64,000 nucleotides of DNA, taken from Sepioteuthis lessoniana (taxonomy: Eukaryota > Mollusca > Cephalopoda > Myopsida > Loliginidae). The stretch is from positions 32,007,649 to 32,071,648 of the forward strand of contig OY757939.1 in assembly GCA_963585895.1 (NCBI GenBank). Direction: 5' to 3'. Below the pieces are notes generated by a model that was not told where the DNA came from, did no database searches, and worked only from the letters and a program-made list of their open reading frames with translations. The translations under genes and the position numbers were made by a program. Below are positions 57,000 to 64,000 of this stretch, in pieces (the first letter of the stretch is position 1; every line of letters begins with the position of its first letter).

Positions 57000-57210
57000 A
57001 TAATCACACTTGGGTCATTATTCTATGAGTGTGGATTGAAAACGACAATAAAGGATGAGATTTGAACTTGGATCCATTTTTGTCAAAAGAAAAGCCTAAT
57101 TAAATGCACAAACTGTTCAACAAAGTGAACAATAAAAAGCCATTGATTTGTAAAAGTTTAAACCATATCTATTAACTCATTCTTCATTCTGTTTCTTGGT
57201 CCCTATTAGC
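57000..57210 (-). mobile_element. tRNA-headed SINE remnant, family E
   Basis: GGATGAGATTTGAACTTGGA is antisense B-box-like. The AAATGCACAAACTGTTCAAC and CATTCTTCATTCTGTTTCTTG that follow correspond to AAATGCACTAGCTGCTTGAC and CATTCCTTATTCTATTTCTG at 29195-29350. Confidence 0.5.
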
Positions 57211-58126
57211 AATTTAAAAAAAAATCTTTTAATTAAACACTTGTACCAATAGTATATTTTGTTTTTAGATGAACATAAAAGGTATTATTGTCTTTAATAT
57301 TTAGCATATTTATCAGTTAAATGATTATGAGTTTATAATTTACACAACAAAGTAATTGAATGATGCTTAGTAAAGGTCAATAACTAAGCTGATTTTAATA
57401 AGGAGAAATGAAGAGAACATAGCTTTTGTAACTTAGAAATTAACAATGTAAAAAGATGAGATTGGTAAACATATAAGCTAAGAAATTGCAAAATCTGAAA
57501 ACTTAAAACCACTTGAATTCAAATATCTTTAGACAGAACTGAAAAATATTTGACAATACACAGAAAAAAGTTTACTGAAAATTCTATTTTAAATTAAATT
57601 ATAATCTAATGGGTTTTATTTTGACCTAACCATAAAACAGAAGCAGAAGATAATTCTAATGCCCTTAATATTTTAAGTCATAGAAGAGCTTTCAGAAAAA
57701 TCAATAGAAATGTATTAACATATGACAATTGGTATTATTTTTTGAGGTATCAGTAAAGAAAAAAGGCTTGAAAAGGAAAATAAGATGTTGAGAAAATTAA
57801 ATGAAAAAAATAGAAAATTATTAAAAAAATAAATTGCTCTGTAAAATGGTATGAGCTTTCATTAAACACATTTTGGTCATTAAAAAAAAGTTGAAAAACA
57901 AAATGTCCATAAGAGCCAACAGAGCAGTTCTGATATAAGGGTTGTTTTCAAGAATAACAGATGAAGAAACTAAAAACAATATTCAATAGAACAAACCTTA
58001 AAAATAAATAAGAGAAGGTTTTAAAACAAAGAATATAAGATGGCATTATTCTGAATAGGACTTAAGAATTCTTGGCAGCATTAATTCATAAAAAAGAATA
58101 TCAATGGAAAAATATATAGAAGATAA

Positions 58127-58130
<4 letters not shown>

Positions 58131-58178
<48 letters not shown>
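58131..58178. repeat. (AT)n microsatellite
   Basis: About 23 AT units followed by ACACACAA and an A-rich stretch. Confidence 0.95.
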
Positions 58179-58183
<5 letters not shown>

Positions 58184-58640
58184 AAAAAAACAAAAAACAA
58201 AAATTCATTTATCTAAAAAAAAAAAACAAACAAAAAAAAAACACCTTAGATTTTGGGAAATGGTTCACAGTGCATTTTGAAGCAATAATCAGAAACTTTT
58301 CAGTTTTTTTCGTTAAAAATTATAGCATATACTTTTTGTAATTTGGTGGCTCATGATACACTCAATTATCCTGATAGTAATATTCAAAATTCACTGTGTG
58401 TGTGTATATATACACACAGACACACATATATACATACATTACTGACTATTTGAATTTAAAAAAAACAAAAAAAACAAACAACAACAAAAAAACAAACCTC
58501 AAATAAGTATTAAGAGGGGAAAAAAATAATATTTGTTTTGGAATAGAAATGAATAAATACATCACTGAGGATGAACAATGTTAATACATTCAAAACTGCT
58601 CCTCTAAAATAAATCTAGTATGAAATCAATTTTTCTATAT

Positions 58641-58712
58641 AAAGCTATGCCTTTATAATTTATTTTTTTAGGTGTAATCACCTAAAAAAATAAATTATAA
58701 AGACATAGCTTT
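58641..58712. repeat. Near-perfect 72-nt hairpin (34-bp stem, 4-base loop)
   Basis: The arm 58641-58674 is the reverse complement of 58679-58712 with one mismatch (a G against an A), around the loop TAAT. Either strand would fold into a single long stem. It lies in the presumed upstream intron of the zinc-finger gene. No flanking duplication identifies it as a transposon. Confidence 0.95.
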
Positions 58713-59029
58713 AAAAACTGTAAATTTGAGAAAAGTTATTAATTCCTATTTTTTCTTAAGCAATTGAACATCTTTTTTGTCAACACATCATTTCAATCAA
58801 TTCATTCTGGAGGCTTCTTCATGTGTACTGTCAGCATGAAAAGATTCGATTGTCAGAAACATTAGGAATAATTGTAAGGATATCAGTCAAATGTTTTAAA
58901 AACTATCATAGCAATTTTATACAATAATAAAAAAAAATCAAAAATAGATAAATCTCATTTTGATTTAAAACTGAGAATTAATTACGAGTCCTTTTGTTGG
59001 AAATCATTTATATTAAAAATAACATTACT

Positions 59030-59310
59030 GTTTGTTGTGGAGATGGCATAACATTTATTGGCACAGAATCAGCAAGAGTTCAAATTCCAGCTGAAGCAAT
59101 TAGTGTTCACTTTGTACGATGCTTGAGAAAGGCATGAATCCATCTCTCCTTCCTCTAGCTAGGATTAAAATAGTAGGGCAGAGATCTCTAGCCCTATTAA
59201 GATAATCAGTTTTGGAGAAGGACAACTCTGAATTCAAAATTCCTGTCAGCATTGGTCAGTCAGTATGACAGGGTAAAGTCCATTACTCCCCAAATATTAA
59301 AAATCATGGC
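59030..59310 (+). mobile_element. SINE D copy with tRNA-like head
   Basis: The head GTGGAGATGGCATAACATTT and AGAGTTCAAATTCCAGC (B-box-like) precedes GTGTTCACTTTGTACG, GAGAAAGGCATGAATCCATC, ATAGTAGGGCAGAG, GAAGGACAACTCTGAATTC and CAGCATTGGTCAGTCAG. It is the most complete of the four SINE D copies. Confidence 0.72.
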
Positions 59311-60589
59311 CTGATTCTTGAGTGGACTTAGAATGGGAAATCTTACCAAAGAAAAAAGTGCATAAAAATGTTATATTCAGAAAAGAATCGTAATTTACAG
59401 TTTAATTAGCAAGTAAATAACTATGTTCTATTCTAACAGTCACACTAATGACAGTAAAGGCTTAATATTTAAAAAACATTAAGATTTATTAATTACTTAC
59501 TTAATTCATTTATTAATAACTTAAAAAAAGGGAGAAAAATATTTAATATTTAACTACTTTAATGTTTGTAAATAAACTCATTTTCAGATGAAAAATTAAA
59601 AAAATGCAAATGAAAATAAAAAATGGTTTAATAATTGACATGACAAAATATCAGCATTAAAACATTTGTAAACAAAAGCAAAAATTTGATTCATCATGCT
59701 TGTATGATAAAATAATATTGATAGAACAAAACTTGAAATCTTAATAAAAAATAAATAAAATAAAAAGAATGTATAGAAGATTTGTGTTTGCAGCATAAAA
59801 ATAAACAAAAATCCAGTGATACCCAATTCAGGCAACAATTGATACAAAATCGAATGAAGTGCATAAAAAAAAAATCAAGCAGAAAAATAAGATTATTAGG
59901 AGGTGAAAATTATTTGTCCAGTCTGAAAAAACTAAAAAGAAAAATTCAAGTCCAAATGATTGTTCATCAATATATTTTCAAAGAATAAGAACTAGAAAAT
60001 TAACAAGTCATAATAGAAAAAAAAAAAAAAAAAAAATTATCTAATATATGATTTTTGCTTACACAAAATGAAAATATTGTTTTATATTTTGTGACATAAC
60101 CATTTTTTAGGGCTGGAATTAAAATAAATAAATAAATAGGACTCCATAGTTTTAGTAGAAACAATAACCCACCATAAAATATGAAACAAAAACTTCTTTA
60201 AATTTATTAGCCTTGATATTTAGAAGCAAAAGCAAGTTTTATATTTCTTTGGTCAAGACACTCGGAAAATAATGACACATGAATACAAATAACATAACTA
60301 TGTCAAATAAAAAAGAAATTATTAAAAAAATTATTATAAAGGACTTTTGATTTAAATGTTATGATAGTAAGAAAAATAAAAAACATGACTTTGAAAAAGT
60401 ACAAAGATTTATATATCATATTGAATAGTTTGTTGCATAAGATACTATGCTGCCACAAAATAGGAAATTTAAAATTAGATCTCATCTAAAAGTGAAGGTT
60501 TCTTAAACGTTTTACTGGATGCATCAAACCAAATTTAATTTCCATTTTGTTTTGCTATTATCAAATATTAAGAAAGATTATATTATCTA

Positions 60590-60830
60590 AATACTTGCCC
60601 TAGCAAGCTATACATCCTTGAAACCTCATTCTGAAGTTCTACAGCACTTGCCAAGACATTGTCTCTAGTATTACTGTGATTTCATGAAAATTTTTTTCAG
60701 TTAATTAGTTGTCTGTGGGTCTGTGTTTAAAGACTTGAACCTTCTGGTATTTCTAAAGAAAGTAATCACAAGATAGATCTGGTGAGCAAACTGGGCATGT
60801 CACCATGAGGTGCTCTGGAAAAATCTATCT
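60590..60830 (-). pseudogene. Transposase 3' fragment (Tc1/mariner superfamily)
   Basis: The reverse strand reads CSPDLSCDYFL, stop, KYQKVQVFKHRPTDN and later fragments like QCLGKCCRTSE. This matches the SPDLxxCDYFLWGYLKxxVYxxRP region of a DDE transposase family, including the Asp of SPDL and the CDYFLW motif. It is short and interrupted. Confidence 0.7.
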
Positions 60831-63711
60831 CAATTTTTTCTAATAATGATTTAGAATAGGGCTTCTCAAATTTATTTGTAACCAAATTAAATTTCCATTT
60901 GCCTCCAAATAGATTAATTGAATATTGGCAACTTTTTTCTTAATCTTACTGGACGCCATAATGAGAGAAGGTTAATTTTTTAAAAATGTTTTCAGTTTCA
61001 AGATTTAAATTTTCACAAAATACAGTCAAGTTATAAATGAAATATTGAATCATATAAATAAACCAACAAATATCTGGCAATACTGAAATTGACTTAACTA
61101 GTGACGATTCAGGTCTCTTTGGCCATAGCGAGATTTTTCATTAATAATTTAATTCTAATTTTATTCATTAAAAATCTGTTGTCATAGATAAGAAGAATTA
61201 AAATTTCAGGTATTTTATTTAATTTTTCTTTCTTTCTTAAATCTATATTTTTATTATTATTAAATCTTTTTTTCTTTTCAAAGACATCTCATAACCTATT
61301 AAGGGATATTTTAGAATTCAGTATTTTTATACAATAATTTGTTTAAAATATAATTGTTTTTATACATTTTCTTTGGGGAAAATATGATTATATGTATCAT
61401 CAACAACACTGGAAAGATCCAGATCTTTTCTCTCAGAACCAGATCATTCATTCATTTATATGACCTGTACATTTTGAACAAACCACAGATGAACAACACA
61501 TCACAAGTAACCATCACACCCAATCAAGCATTCAGCTAGGTGAATGATATCTGGCAACTAATGTACATGATCCAGTGATTTACGTTTTATTATAAAGAGA
61601 TTTATAAATGCAAACTAGTAAATTCACTCCTTGTGGACCACCTATACTTTTATTCACCTTGCTAAAATTTTATCTATCTCCAGAAGTCTAAATGGACCAC
61701 TTTGGGAAAATCTGATCAAAAGAAATATAAATTTTTTTTAACCCTTTTCAGAACTTGACAAATTTGGCTAGTCAAATATTTTGTTTGTTCATAAAAGAAT
61801 TAATAGATCTAGTGGTTGAAATAAGTGGGAATTATCTCCCTTGTTCCTTCAATATATATGTTTTTAATTTAAATCAAAAGTTACCTTAAAACCGATCAAA
61901 TTTAGGAAATAAATTTTGATAATAATCAATTAGGATTGATAAACTTTGATAATTTTACTTATACCTTTTGCTTTGATCATTTTTAATTATTATAGGCAAA
62001 TATTGAGAGAGAGAGAGAGAAACAAAACAAACTTTATAAATATCAAAAAACAAAATGTCAGACTATAAAACTCATATTATTATTCTGTTATTTAAAAAAT
62101 GCTTCAAAAGAATAAAATTTTCTAATTACTAAATACAGCAATAAATTATTTATATCAACAATTATCAGTTATCAATAGAGCAAGATAAAGTACAACAAAA
62201 CATGAACTTAAATAACTTTCTTGTAAACAACAAAAAGCTTTTTTCAGTTGCAAATAAAACTAAAATGAAATCAACTGTCAAAATAGCAAAAGTGGTAGGG
62301 ATACTAATATATTTTGACTAATTACAATAAGAAACAATAAAATATTGAGTTCCACAAATACAAACATAGTCAACGATAACTCATAACTGAATCAAATAAA
62401 AGTATTTAAAAATAGAAACAAATACTGAAGCCATTTCTCTTAATTGAATATTGATATTTCTTCGAATAAAAAAAAGTATAGAAAGTGAATAGTCGTAAAG
62501 TTGTGTAAAAAAAAAAAAAAAAAATTCATTTTTCACTTAGTATGTTATTTTGCACAAAATGAGACACCAACAGATGAATCATCATAAATTTAATTAGAAT
62601 TTTTTTCCACCATTTAAATAATATCTAAAAAAAGAAAAAAGTAACACTTATTTGTGGTGCATTAGAAAACCTGTTTTTTTGAAAGCCATTAATAATTCAA
62701 TTTTTACTTGATGTCCCATAAATACAAATGTGGCTAGACAGGGTTAAAAATCTGAATCAATAAATTGAAATTGTCTACAAATACATCAACATTCTAAAAC
62801 CAAATGATATATTAAAATTTTAATTATATATTCAATATGAAATCCTAATTATTATAGAGGAAAAAAACTGATAAAAATAGATATTCTAATGTAAAAAAAA
62901 ATTACACATAAAAACTAAACATGAAAATGATAAAAGTGCTGTCAAATCATTTCATACTATTATTTATAAATAGCAAAAGAAATGATGAAAGTGATTATAA
63001 AAATATTAATCTAGAGTTTTCATTTGAAAATGTAATTGAGCTAAAAAAAATAACATTTGTTTCCCATTCTGATATCCTCAAAGCAATAGGGTAATGTAGG
63101 AGTGCCCATTTTCTCTCCTCCAAGTAACATTTGACAGGTTGTACTGGGTTAACTTAATTAAACTTAACCACTTCTTTAATGGAAAAAATATCAGAAAATA
63201 TAAAAGAAAAATCAAAATCAAAGTTAATCAAGGTTTAAAAATGAAAATTAGATTATTCAAAATCAATGAAGCATGAATAGCGGAGAAAATTTTTAAAAAT
63301 ATTTTCAACATTTTAAATTATTTAAGAAAATTACAAATAACTGAGTTACTTTCATTATCACTTTTTATCTTGTATCAAAATGTTGATTTAGCATTATCAT
63401 GTACATGAACTCATGTTTCAGTTTTGGTTTTTATAATAGCCATGCTTCTTCAGGTGTTTGTCATAGTAATCTTCAGATTGGCTTATTCTCATTCCTTAAT
63501 TGGCTCAGCATACAACAATGAACAATATGTGGGAACCCCTAAGAAGGAAAGGACATCAGGCTCAAAATTTCTACTATCTAAATGTACGAGTTGAAGTTCA
63601 GTTGAAGAAGTTGACAAATAACTTTAGGTTTAAGGATACAATTTACCACCACCACAACTTTGTCTTATAAGACAAAAGCATAGAGTGCATCTAATTATTT
63701 AGTAGTACTGA
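60831..63711. other. AT-rich sequence without recognised features
   Basis: Contains a hAT-like end GGGCTTCTCAAATTTATTT near 60858, a short (GA)n run near 62006 and many A-runs. No exon of either gene was recognised. Confidence 0.4.
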
Positions 63712-64000
63712 TTAGTTTGGTTTGGTTTTATGGCATATCAACTATTATAGGTTATTTAATGCCAAATCCTATTTCTACATACATATTAAATATATATGAT
63801 TTGTAAACATAAGTCAACAAACTTAAATAGTTCCAAGTATTGCTATGCATCACTAACAATTCAATATCAGTCATTTGTTTACACAGTTAAATGATCAAAC
63901 TTTTCTATTTTAAACAATTCAATTTAGCATGAGTCATTTGTTTGCACTCAGTTTAAATGTCAAACAGTTCTATTTGACTCATAGATAGGACCCTATCAGG
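63712..64000 (-). mobile_element. Composite repeat family C, - copy running off the window
   Basis: The reversed 3' end (TTTTATGGCATATCAACTAT, TAGGTTATTTAATGCCAAAT) is followed by inverted units (ATCAGTCATTTGTTTACAC) and the start of the core (ACTCATAGATAGGACCC) at the last base. Confidence 0.82.

Overview
The window is animal genomic DNA: very AT-rich, with long introns, GT-AG splice sites, many microsatellites and a dense layer of short interspersed elements. There are no operons, no Shine-Dalgarno context and no long uninterrupted ORFs. The protein remnants (a C1orf43/NICE-3 orthologue, a BCL11-like zinc-finger protein, Tc1/mariner transposases, an RTE-type LINE) fit an invertebrate bilaterian such as a mollusc or chelicerate. 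The sequence alone does not settle the phylum.

Two genes run toward each other. On the + strand, positions 1973-26647 carry the last six coding exons of a C1orf43 (NICE-3) orthologue, a small single-pass membrane protein. Exon phases match throughout, intron 5 is about 14.8 kb, and a 3' UTR with two AATAAA signals ends near 26.95 kb. On the - strand, positions 52621-38400 carry the last four coding exons of a protein with a CCHC and a C2H2 zinc finger that resemble the first fingers of the BCL11 family. Its 5' exons lie beyond the right edge or were not recognised. The stretch from about 27 to 38 kb is intergenic. Introns show a homopolymer bias: T-runs on the sense strand of each gene, so A-runs dominate the + strand from about 45 kb to the end. 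This suggests the minus-strand transcription unit continues to or past 64 kb.

Intron 5 of C1orf43 also holds unassigned exon-like sequence. At 20908-21019 there is an open membrane-spanning segment followed by a basic tail, with a strong acceptor, and two downstream exons are phase-compatible. It may be the end of a nested gene.

Most of the remaining sequence is repeats. They include: tRNA-headed SINEs of several families (called A, B, D and E here), two of them with clean target-site duplications; a large composite repeat (family C) with at least 15 copies, whose 3' motif is shared with SINE B; two 5S-rRNA-derived fragments; a hAT-type MITE with an 8-bp duplication and a SINE nested inside; a 349-bp element with 17-18 bp terminal inverted repeats; decayed Tc1, mariner and another DDE transposase; a 5'-truncated RTE LINE ending in (ATG)n; two fold-back elements of one family; a 27-bp satellite of about 24 units; and two near-perfect hairpins (39-bp and 34-bp stems). 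I found no CRISPR, phage or bacterial system. The best leads are the nested membrane exon, the hairpins and the nested-insertion histories.
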